Assembly: GCA_023052935.1 (NCBI GenBank)
Contig: CM041298.1
Span: 17,715,371 to 17,779,370 of the forward strand
Origin: Piezodorus guildinii
Lineage: Eukaryota > Arthropoda > Insecta > Hemiptera > Pentatomidae
Length of the DNA: 64,000 nt
Direction of reading: 5' to 3'
A program made the position numbers and the translations under genes. Under the pieces are notes generated by a model. It was not told the DNA's origin, did no database searches, and worked only from the letters and a program-made list of their open reading frames with translations. This document shows positions 55,461 through 64,000 of this stretch, piece after piece; the first letter of the stretch is position 1; the number at the start of each line of letters is the position of its first letter.

Positions 55461-56430
55461 AAAAAAATAGTTATATTCACTAGTTAACGAGTAACACATT
55501 TATATACTCTTTGTATATTTATGCACAATGACAATAAAAGCATAAACTTCTTACTAATATATTATAATACAACTTCACATTAATAACATCTTGACCGGAG
55601 TTCTCTGGCCCTAGGATTGGGAGGAAGGGGGGGAGAGTATATATATATATATATTTGAAGGAATAGTAGAGGGGATGTAGGAAAGGCGGCAGAGATCAAC
55701 TGGAGGGACATATGGATCACTTAGTACCCGTAATGTCCAAGTACTTCCTGTAGGGGTTCAAGTACGTGCATAGGTTGCTTGGGCAAAAGTCCCTTCGGAG
55801 GTAGAGGCCGGCATCCTTTGTAATAGGAGATAATATAAATATTAATCATTACAATTACAATAATCTATTGATGAGTAAATCTCATTCCATAACTACTGAA
55901 CCCTCTTTACGTGCAGAAAAGATAAAAAAAAATAAAATAGGTAATTACAGTCTCAAAAAGAAACACACACTGAAAAAAACAAAAACTCTTGAACTGCTTA
56001 AAAGTATGAAAATAATATATAAAAACAAAATTTATTTTTATTCATCTATATACATTTTTAGACATTGGTACTTTTGTACTTGTTTTCATTCACACCAATA
56101 TAGCTCCTAAATGGTAGTCCGTTGCGACAAATGTTATATAACAAAAAAAAATCTTAATTAAATTTCTGACAAGGAAACTGCCAGCGAATTTCGATTCAAG
56201 CAACACCGACGAGCTAGAGCCTGTCAAAAAAAATATCCAAAGATACATTTTTACAAATATTTTGTTTTGGGTGGGCTGGACAAAGGGTGTTACTACATTG
56301 GTAAGTTAATGAGACGGTTGTCATATCATGCCATGTCAGGATCACGCGATGTTTTCACAGGGACCTTCTCTTTGAAGGCCTAAATATTAAATAACATTAA
56401 ATTTATTAAATACAAATAGATGAATGTTTT
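55461..56430. other. No supported gene
   Basis: A patch at about 55590-55830 is richer in G+C (GAGGTAGAGGCCGGCATCC) but has no open frame of note. The rest is AT-rich. An 80-codon Lys-rich frame at 55868-56110 looks like chance. Confidence 0.4.
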
Positions 56431-57800
56431 TTCTCACTTACCTATATAATAAAATTAAATGTTTATTTGTTTATTTTTTAAAAAAATCATTTATTGAAAT
56501 TTACCAACAAGTAAATGTGACAAAAGTTAAATGGCGTGAAACAAATTTGAAGAAGAACTACCCAATGGCAGCACTCCTGTAACTTTTCTACACTAGAAGG
56601 TCTCGAGGCCATCTTCTTTTCATACGCCTTGGAGGATTGTCAGGAATTGAAGAGGAAGAAAGTATTGAAACAAGAGGATTAGGGTGGGAATGGAGTTTGT
56701 CATGAAAGGAATGGTATCTAGATCGGGCCAAATCAGCAACATACGGAACGTTGAGGTCTTTATGGATAAGTTTGTTCGTGACAACATAAGGAGCATTGAG
56801 GATTTTACGAAGGATTTTGGATTGTAGGGATTGGATACGGGAAGAATTCGATGGTTTAGTAGAGCCCCAAAGCTCCACTCCGTAAGTCCATATCGGCCTT
56901 ATGATAGTCATGTAGATGAGTCTTTTGTAGTTAAGTGGAAGATTAGAACGTTTGTCTAGTAAGTGTTGAAGAAGTCGAAAACGTCGTGCAGTTTCTTGTC
57001 GTTCAGTCTCAAGAGGAGTATTATTGAAGGAGACGTAGGGCAGATGTCATAGGTTTACGACGAAGGTAAAGGTTATTTGGTTGGATTTGTTGCATTAATT
57101 TAATTCTCCAGTTCTGACCATACCTCAAAGGTCTCTGAGGTGGATTGGAGAGTTTGAGAGGCAAGAGTTGGATCAGTATTACTGATAACACACAAGTGTC
57201 ATCAGCAAGTAGAAAGGAAGTGTTAGGATGGGAAGGGATATCAGCTGTATAAACTGTGTAAAGAATGGGTCCTAGGATACTGCCTTGAGGAACACCAGCA
57301 AACTGACTAAAAATGGATGAATGGAATTATTATGATTGACTTTGAAGGATCTGTCAGTGAGGTAGGACTGGATAATAAGGAAGTATGTTGGGGGGAGGAA
57401 TTTGCGGAGCTTGTAAAGCAACCCTGGGTGCCAGACTCGGTCAAAGGCCTCTTCCGAGTCGAGGAAGGCTCCCGAACAATACAAGCCGAGCTCCAATGTA
57501 GACGATACAACGTCCACCACACGATGACATTGCTGGATAGTGGAGTGGGACGTTCTGAATCCAAACTGATGATGAAGAATTATGGAATTAGTATCAAGGA
57601 TGGGATACAGGCGTTTCAATATAAGCTTTTCCAAAATGTATATTTAATTTATTTTTTTATATAGGTAAATAAACAGTACCTCTACAAGGCTCACGAAATA
57701 AATGTTTTCGTCGAAGCTCATTTTAAATATTTTTTTTAACGTTAACAATGATTTTAAAAAGTAAGATAAGAGAAATTCGTGTGTTAAACGCACTAGATTT
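56431..57800 (-). mobile_element. Repeat family A, worn, split by a LINE
   Basis: CTCACTTACCTATATAAT at 56434 and TATATAGGTAAATAAACAG at about 57657 look like the two sides of a family A palindrome end. The left-end remnant GAAATTCGTGTGTTAAACGC, then ACTAGATTTTTT lies at 57770-57800. The LINE at 56460-57655 sits in the palindrome. Confidence 0.5.
56460..57655 (-). mobile_element. Jockey-type LINE, RT to 3' end, frame-broken
   Basis: The minus-strand frame 57634-57272 reads MEKLILKRLYPILDTNSIIL, HHQFGFRTSHSTIQQCHRVV, then FLDSEEAFDRVWHPGLLYKL (RT blocks). Frame breaks follow at the GVPQGS region. The frame 56911-56588 reads TIIRPIWTYGVELWGSTKPS, then SKILRKILNAPYVVTNKLIH and PPRRMKRRWPRDLL. 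It is the longest RT copy here, with several lesions. Confidence 0.85.
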
Positions 57801-57904
57801 TTTCAAATAATTTGTTTATGACATCGATCCTGTACTTAATTACAATAAATAGGTATGTTGATCAATATGACATGATAGAGACTAATGAAGGTAGCAAGTC
57901 AATG

Positions 57905-58060
57905 ACATTCCCATGTTAGATTGTCTCGAGGCCATCTTCTTTTCAGGTCAAGGAGCGTAATCAGGAAATTATTAGGGCGCAAGGTTAAAAACTGAGGGCT
58001 CGTGAGTTTGGAGCTTACAACCAAGGGAAAGGAATGAGAACATAAGGATAAAACGAAATG
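57905..58060 (-). mobile_element. Jockey-type LINE 3' fragment
   Basis: GTCTCGAGGCCATCTTCTTT is identical to the LRPRDL-coding end of the LINEs at 56590 and 60185 (complement of RRWPRDLL). The rest is worn. Confidence 0.55.
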
Positions 58061-58118
58061 TCATAAGTCGAAATGCATATATATTTGAATTCCTATAATT
58101 TTCATTTGGCAATATATA

Positions 58119-58723
58119 TTGTGTTGTTTCACATGAAATGTCCGTTTTTATAGTTTCTGAAATACATAAAGGATTTTGAAGGTCTCTGTTGTTTTCTTCC
58201 GAATGTTTACATATTTAAAGTAAACAGTTACTAATCCTCTACCTTTGTATTATAAACATTAGCTTCCCAATCAATTACCCACTTTTTAGTATACCTCCAA
58301 ATATGAACATGGGAACACGCGATTTTCGAGTAATAATTTTGTACGAGTTTAAACTCGGCCATTCAGCAGCTGAGGCCGTTAGAAATATTTGCAAGGCGTT
58401 TGGGGAAAGGAGTGTTAATGAACGGACCATTCGCTTTTGGTTCGCTAAGTTTTCAGCTGGGGATACCGACTTGGAAAACTTGCCCACCACCTGTTCAGGA
58501 ACTTCGTCAAAGAAAAACTTTTTGAAAATGATGATCAAGTGAAAAGTGCGTTTTTAGATTCTGTTTCACTTCAAAGCTCAGAGTTTTTCAGTTCGGAGAT
58601 AAAAAAGTTGGTGTCACGTTGGGTAAATTGTGTAAAAAAAGAAGGTAAATACTTCGAATAAAATTATCTTGTTTTCATATCGTATTTTAAAAAAAAACGG
58701 ATATTTCATGTGACACAATCCAA
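58119..58723 (+). mobile_element. Mariner-type element, shortest deletion copy (M3)
   Basis: A complete 605-bp element flanked by TA on both sides (58117-58118, 58724-58725). The terminal inverted repeats are TTGTGTTGTTTCACATGAAA, then TGTCCG at the left and the complement of TTGGATTGTGTCACATGAAA, then TATCCG at the right. An ATG at 58303 opens the helix-turn-helix part (AVRNICKAFGERSVNERTIR, then FSAGDTDLENLP). This joins directly to the C-terminal end (KKNFLKMMIK frame, with the SLQSSEFFSSEIKKLVSRW codons in another frame). The catalytic core is absent. Confidence 0.88.
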
Positions 58724-58725
58724 TA

Positions 58726-59085
58726 GGATATATAGTAAGGAAAAGTATTGCACTCGTAAAATTTTCAAATTCCAAATTTTAGGGTCCCCTGTGTACATAT
58801 GACCAAGCCTTTCAGATAGGTCTGTGTGTTTGGTAAGTCGAACACGTAAACCATAAGTTGTACGAAGCTGAAATTTCAAATTTAAAACAAATATGCCTGA
58901 ATAAGGTACCTAAGGTGTTACAGCACTTTTTCGCCAAAATCGATGAACCAGAAGTGGCACTTTTATAATATGTATTTTGCACCGTTTTACGATTTTTTTC
59001 GAAAATGCCTGAAAATATTTGCATTAATCTCGCTATATAAGAGTAACATTCAATGAGCCTTAATATAATAACAATTTTTTTAATA
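58726..59085 (-). mobile_element. Repeat family A, diverged palindrome-end half
   Basis: GGATATATAGTAAGGAAAAG, then TTGCACTCG..AAAATTTTC follows the mariner directly. Blocks continue to GGTCTGTGTGTTTGGTAAGT and ATCTCGCTATATAAG. The mariner seems to have inserted in its palindrome. Confidence 0.7.
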
Positions 59086-59192
59086 ATTTGGGACCATATT
59101 ATAAAAGAGAAACGTAAAGAAATATTTTAAAAGATTAAAAACAACTTTTTGGGAAAAAAAAGAATATAGATAACTGTACAACCATTAAAGGG

Positions 59193-59475
59193 GGAGCCCG
59201 TGGCTGAGTGGCTCGCGCGCTAGTCTCTCATGCTATAGGTTGTGAGTTCGAATCCCTGTCCCGGCGGGACTTTTATAAGGTTGTAATTAAATAGGGATTC
59301 AACTCACAGCCTTTCCCCCGGGTATGTGAGAAAGTAAGCAAAATGGTGGCCACTCACAAAATTAGGCGTAGGGAGTGATAAACCCTACCCTACAAGATGC
59401 ATTGAGAAACGTGAATGTAATCTCCCAGGAATTACACCACGAGGCCAGGCCTACACGGCCTGTCGCGCACTGGAA
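59193..59475 (+). mobile_element. SINE family 2, complete
   Basis: The head GGAGCCCGTGGCTGAGTGGC, then TCGCGCGCTAGTC is followed by the B-box AGGTTGTGAGTTCGAATCCC (about 59230). The body has CCCCCGGGTATGTGAGA and CGTAGGGAGTGATAAACCCT. ACAACCAT occurs just before (about 59175) and just after (about 59483), a probable target-site duplication. Confidence 0.8.
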
Positions 59476-59512
59476 GAAGAACAACCATAATAATCCATAC
59501 TAAGCTTTCGAA

Positions 59513-59735
59513 CCCGCCATATAGCCCTAAGAATTTTTAATTAAATGACGGCATAATCCTTAGGAAGGGATGTAAAATAGTGGTCCCCAGCATGAGCGAT
59601 GTGTCAGTACTCTTAATAATAAATCCCTATCCTGATTAAACGTGGACAGAAAAATTGAGGACTCCCACTGTATATATGGTCCGATTAGACACAGTAGGAT
59701 AAAAGTGACGTTATATGATCAAAGAAACAAAACAT
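59513..59735 (+). mobile_element. SINE family 1, 5'-truncated
   Basis: It begins around the B-box remnant (CGAACCCGCC) and continues through GACGGCATAATCCTTAGGAA, TATCCTGATTAAACGTGGAC and AAAAGTGACGTTATATGATC. Confidence 0.7.
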
Positions 59736-59799
59736 TTGTCGCTAAACATAAGAAAGTCAAGGTCATTGAATATTAATTTTGCCGCTCAACATTTTTAAT

Positions 59800-60048
59800 T
59801 TATGTAATTTTTTTTTTACCAGGTATTCTGTATAACGTTTTGTAAATTAAACCGTCGATAAAATATTTTTCTGGCGAATACTTTTATAATTGTAGCCACT
59901 AAAAACATCTCTGTAATTCTGACAATTTAATGACAATCTAACAGGGCTTAAACACCGAATTTTCAATTGTTTTCCCTCTAAAGTACCTTAAATTTTGTTC
60001 ATTTCGAACAATTGACAATTTTTGTTGTTATTTTAATTTTTTTTTTAA
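59800..60048 (-). mobile_element. Repeat family A fragment
   Basis: CTAACAGGGCTTAAACACCG, then CCTCTAAAGTACCTTAAATT matches the middle of family A. It is cut on the right by a LINE. A segment at 59868-59935 recurs at 60907-60970. Confidence 0.6.
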
Positions 60049-60900
60049 TATATTTATTAATGGAATTTACAACTTACAAAAAATACATCAAGTAAATATG
60101 CTGTAATGTTATAACACATGAAATGAACATGAAGAGAAACTGTCCATTGGCAGCACTCTTTGGTAGTGAGTCTAAACAAGAAGGTCTCGAGGCCATCTTC
60201 TTTTAGACGCCTCGGAGGATTATCAGGAATGGAAGAGGAAGCAAGGATTGAAACTAATAGATTAGAGTGGGAGTGGAGTTTTTCATGGAAGGTGTGATAC
60301 CTGGTACGGGCCAAATCAGCAACATATGGAACATTAAGATCATTGTGGATGATTTTATTCGTGACAAAGTAAGGAGCGTTAAGGATTTTGCGAAGGATTT
60401 TGGATTGTAAGGATTGGATACGGGAAGAGTTTGATGGTTTAGTAGAGCCCCAAAGCTCTACTCCGTAGGTCCAGATAGGCCTTATGATTGTCATGTAAAT
60501 GACTCTTTTGTAGTTAAGTGAAAGGTTAGAGCGTCTGTTAGTAAGTGTTGCAGTAGCCAAATCGTCGTGCAGTTTCTTGTCTCTTCAGTCTTGTATGCAG
60601 ATTCCATGTAAGTCGTTTGCAAGCAGGAGTCCTAAATATCGGATCTGTTCAACCGGGACAAGCGGAATATCATTAAAGGACACTGTAGGGCAGGATGTCA
60701 TAGGTTTTCGACGAAGGGTAAAGGTAATTTGTTGGGATTTATTGGAATTGATTTTAATTCCCTAATTCTGACACGATACTCAAGGTCTCTGATGTGGGAT
60801 TGGAGAGTTTGAGAGGAAATTGTAGGATCGTTATTAACCGATAACACGCAAGTGTCATCGGCATATTGTTTGTTGTTATTAGAAACAAAAAATGTACACA
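60049..60900 (-). mobile_element. Jockey-type LINE, 5'-truncated
   Basis: The minus-strand frame 60560-60057 reads NYKRVIYMTIIRPIWTYGVE, then SKILRKILNAPYFVTNKIIH and PPRRLKEDGLETFLFRLTTK (frame slips just after PPRRLK). Upstream broken codons to about 60865 read NKQYADDTCVLSVNN, the FADD/YADD catalytic motif region. It is closely related to the copy at 56460-57655. Confidence 0.85.
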
Positions 60901-60906
60901 TAAAAG

Positions 60907-60970
60907 CCAAATATTTTTCTGGCGAATACTTTTATTATTGTAGCCAGGCTCTAATTCTGACAATTTTGTA
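60907..60970. repeat. Partial duplicate of 59868-59935
   Basis: AATATTTTTCTGGCGAATAC, then TTTTAT.ATTGTAGCCA and AATTCTGACAATTT occur on both sides of the LINE, in the same orientation, too long for an ordinary target-site duplication. Confidence 0.7.
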
Positions 60971-61480
60971 GATGTCAAATCAAAACAAACACTAACAATA
61001 TAATAAGAATATGATTTGTGTTTTTTGTTCCTCATGACCTAAATAATGAAGAAAGTGGTATAAAAAATTCTCGAAAAAACAACACGAGATTTTCAGCGAT
61101 TTAAAAGTTTATGAAGGAAAAGAGACCTACCTTTCGTTATTTTTACTTATATCATTTTTACTTAATGTAAAAATTTCAATTTTTATAACATAGTCCTTTT
61201 TTTGATCACGAATTTTTAAAAATGGTAACAATACAGTTTTTGTGATATTTACAAAAAAATATCTCAAAACTAAAACAGTCAACAATTATTAAACTAATAA
61301 TTACCATAAATATATATATGATGAGTATAAGTTACATAAATTTGTTGACTGAGACTCAGCTGGTTCCCGAGTTAGAAAATTATTCTCACTGTTACATAAG
61401 TTTCATTTAAAAATTATTAACTCCGACAATTTCGCACATTCTAGACCGAAACAAAAACTAGAGAGTTACTATCTATATTT
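60971..61480. other. No gene recognised
   Basis: AT-rich linker without a credible frame. Confidence 0.45.
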
Positions 61481-61481
61481 T

Positions 61482-62393
61482 TAAAAATCTGGTGCGGGCA
61501 ACACACGACTTTCACTTACCTCAGTTTTATAAATAGATTAAAATATTTTAAAATACAGTTAGAGATATACAGTCGAAATTCAAAAATGTGAAGCGGCAAA
61601 ATTGATGAAAATTGGACGATTTCAACATGTGTTTTATTAAAAAAACGATTATATAATTATCTAAAATAATCAGTTAGTTTTATCGGCTTTTCAACACTCT
61701 CATTAACTTTTAAAAGCTTGTGTATAAGATAATATTTTTTCTAAAATCTTTAGCTTTCGAACGGTATATCATACATGTATACTCGAATTACTGTTTTTAT
61801 GTTCAAAAACAATAAATTGCATTAAATTTTTTTTTTTCAGTTTTCTTCTTTATTTGTTTTTTGAATTCGCCCAACTTACATATTTAGTTGTTATTTATCA
61901 ATGCTAACAAGATAATATGCGTATTTTTATAGAATGTACAAAATTAAAGGTACTTTAGATAAAGACAATTTTAAATATCGGCATTCAAGCCCTGTCGGAC
62001 TATTTTAATCATAATGAAACCTACACGATGTTAAAGCCTATTAAATTTTACATCGATATAGCGATTTATCAAAATCGTCGGAACCGTTTTTGAGAAAATC
62101 GAAAAAAGGTGCAATATGCAAGGTATAAAGTGCCTCTTCTGGTTTGCCGAATTTGATGAAAAAGTTTTGTAACGATCTCGGGTCGTATATTTGTCTTAAT
62201 ATGAAATTTCAGTTTTAAAGGACTTTTCGTTTCGCCCGGAGTTACCACACACACACACACACACACAACAGACCTTTTCCGGGACTTGGTTATTTGGTGT
62301 CAGGGGATCCTAAAACGTGTATTTCCGTTGAAAACTTTGGGAAATCGAAAATTTTCACGATCGCAATACTTCCTATATATAGTAAGTGAAAGT
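61482..62393 (+). mobile_element. Repeat family A, full length
   Basis: Left end AATCTGGTGCGGGCAACACA, CA run at 62246-62267, right end CTATATATAGTAAGTGAAAG, then TAAAA. Blocks are in order with modest divergence. Confidence 0.9.
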
Positions 62394-62809
62394 AAAAAAA
62401 AAAACTTGGCCTTAGGTTAGTACGGAGTCTCACGCTAAAAAAAAACACACAAAAAAAAAACATGGAAATAAAAAATGTTAAAAGAAATAGTCTGGTACGA
62501 TTCCAAATGGATTGAACAAGTTTTGTGACGTTTTTATCTTGTATTTGTTTTTTTAGATTTTCCAAAATTTTATTATGAACTTCATATTATATAATTTTCT
62601 CTCAATTGATTGATTCATTATATTGAATCGTAATATTCCTGATGATATCTACTACATATGAGAAACGAAACTTGCGACCTCTCTCCGGATAAATCCAACC
62701 TAAAGATCATGACCCGCCCTTGGCCTAATGAAGATTTAACTCGTCCATTAACAGCTTAGATGTGGAACGTCTAGGGTTCGTATTAGTTTTATGGACAATG
62801 TTTTAGTTA
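62394..62809. other. No gene recognised
   Basis: A-rich spacer between two family A copies in direct orientation. Confidence 0.45.
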
Positions 62810-63628
62810 AAAAAAAAAATCTGGTGCGCGCAACACACACTTTCACTTACCTCCGTTGTTAAAATCAATTTAAGAATCTTTAAATACATTTAGAGTTAAA
62901 AATAATTTTTTAAAGAATGAATTAAATTGAACTTCAATAGAAACATGAGTTTTCTTTATTAAATAATCTATTATATTTTTATCAACAACAATCGTTAGTG
63001 TCATCGGATTTTATCACTCTCCATTAACTTTTACAATTCAGTTATTATTTAATATTTTATACTAAAATCTTTAGCTATCCAACGCTATATTATATATCTA
63101 TACTACTATTATTGTGTTAAAAAACACAAATATTGCATTAAAAAATATTTTTTGCACTTTTCCTTCTTTAGTTGTTTACCAAATTGCTCAAATTTCATAT
63201 TAGCGTTATTTATCAATGATGATGTGCCTATTATTTTTTTAAATCTACAAAATTAAAATTACTTTATAGGAAGAAAATTAAAAATATCGGCATTTAAGCC
63301 CCGTCAGACTATTTCAATCAGAATGAAACCCACACGATGTTAAAGCCCATTAAATTTTACATCAAAAATCGTTAATCCGTTTTTCAGAAAAACGTAAATA
63401 GGTGCAAAATGCATAGTATAAAGTGGTTCTTCTTGTTATCTGATTTTGATGAAAAAGTTGCTGTAACATCTTGGGCGTATAGTTGTCTTAAATATGAAAT
63501 TTGCGGGACCTGATCAGTTGGACTCAGGAGACCCTAAGACGTGTTTTTCCATTAAAAACTGGAATTCTGAAATTTTCACGATAGCAATACTTTCTCTTAC
63601 TATATATTTCATATATAGATAAGTGAAG
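62810..63628 (+). mobile_element. Repeat family A, slightly shortened
   Basis: Left end AATCTGGTGCGCGCAACACA and right palindrome end CTTACTATATATTTCATATA, then GATAAGTGAAGGTAA. The CA-run region is deleted near 63500. Confidence 0.88.
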
Positions 63629-63654
63629 GTAAGAACATGAAATGAAGGATTTTT

Positions 63655-63790
63655 TCGAAAAAGCCTTGCAATATTTTTATTAATCCCGCTATATAAATGT
63701 AAAATTTGATAAAATTTAAATCATGTAGGTTTCATTCTGATTGAAATAGTCTGACAGGGTTTAAATGCCGATATTATAAGTTATATTCCT
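63655..63790 (-). mobile_element. Repeat family A fragment, cut by another insertion
   Basis: CCCGCTATATAAATGTAAAA, CATGTAGGTTTCATTCTGAT and GTCTGACAGGGTTTAAATGC are family A blocks. The copy stops abruptly at TTAA (63791). Confidence 0.75.
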
Positions 63791-64000
63791 TTAACACATT
63801 CACGCCGGGGTGACCCTTGTACCATACTTGTCTGTTCCGTGGGGCTGGATGGCCCACCGGTGGGTCACGCTTAACTATCCCGTGGACGACGTGCATCACA
63901 GGTGTCACTTGTTTTTAGAAAATAACTATATTTTATTTTTGTTTTATCTTTAAATGTTGTAGGGGTTTGAAAAGCATAAGGGTTTATTTATTAAATATTT
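63791..64000. mobile_element. Possible piggyBac-like element end (runs off the window)
   Basis: TTAACACATTCACGCCGGGG begins exactly at a TTAA inside a family A copy. Insertion at TTAA and a CAC..T..ACGCC.GG-type G+C-rich terminus are features of piggyBac-like elements and their MITEs. The following 100 bases are much richer in G+C than the surroundings and contain the palindrome-like GGCCCACCGGTGGGTC. No ORF is visible before the window ends. Confidence 0.5.

Noticed and set aside
55868..56110. 80-codon Lys-rich frame
   Set aside because: The composition simply follows the A-rich DNA, and no motif or conservation can be seen.
57317..57664. 115-codon plus-strand frame
   Set aside because: It is antisense to the RT domain of the LINE at 56460-57655.
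59193..59270. tRNA gene (Ser- or Leu-like head)
   Set aside because: It is repeated with a common body at 55205 and is therefore a SINE head.
14..62393. Family A frames such as those at 15687-15974, 22635-22886 and 21010-21201
   Set aside because: The same frame recurs only because the DNA repeats. Lengths differ between copies, stops are frequent, and the (TG)n tract is read through, so no shared protein is conserved.
1..64000. Integrated viral sequence
   Set aside because: All RT-bearing segments have non-LTR (jockey/R1-type) features, and no capsid, envelope or viral polymerase signature was seen.

Overview
The window is AT-rich eukaryotic DNA, most likely an arthropod and probably an insect. 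The evidence is intron-containing genes with GT..AG splice sites, a mariner transposase, jockey-type and R1-type LINEs, tRNA-derived SINEs with target-site duplications, and a TATA/initiator core promoter in arthropod style. I cannot name the species. Most of the 64 kb is mobile DNA in several nested layers.

Only three cellular genes are supported. (1) A short minus-strand gene at 4594-4923 encodes an unrecognised 109-residue membrane protein with a coiled-coil tail. It has a plausible TATA box and initiator just upstream, and its 3' end plus flank is tandemly triplicated at 2182-4605. (2) The first coding exon of a SAM-domain protein of the SAMD5/SASH1 type lies on the minus strand at 27089-27559. 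The following 2 kb (24800-27088) looks like intron, and no second exon was found. (3) A complete seven-exon ZPR1 zinc-finger gene lies on the plus strand at 27956-38920. It faces away from the SAM gene across 396 bp, so the two probably share a bidirectional promoter. ZPR1 exon 3 carries an apparent one-base frameshift.

Layout. 1-2181: LINE and SINE tails and an old family A fragment. 2182-5003: 3'-flank triplication, membrane-protein gene and promoter. 5100-24000: dense repeats, mainly family A, about 0.85-0.9 kb long, with subterminal inverted repeats, an internal TG run and a terminal palindrome. It is interrupted by a foldback element, SINEs, LINEs and mariners. 24000-27088: a mariner derivative, then AT-rich putative intron. 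27089-38920: SAM exon and ZPR1, with palindromes, LINE and SINE copies in the ZPR1 introns. 38921-41140: duplicated 3' flank and AT-rich DNA. 41150-45500: LINE remnants, one intact SINE and a decayed coding-like segment. 46185-49585: foldback remnant, family C repeat and a cluster of four SINEs. 50030-64000: more LINEs, family A copies, a 245-bp tandem repeat, a third mariner derivative, two further SINE families, and a probable piggyBac-like end running off the window.

No CRISPR array, rRNA, functional tRNA gene or prokaryotic operon is present. The most notable items are family A (Helentron/DINE-like in architecture), the triplicated gene 3' end, three independently deleted mariners, a LINE with a twin-priming inversion, and several near-perfect palindromes in ZPR1 introns.
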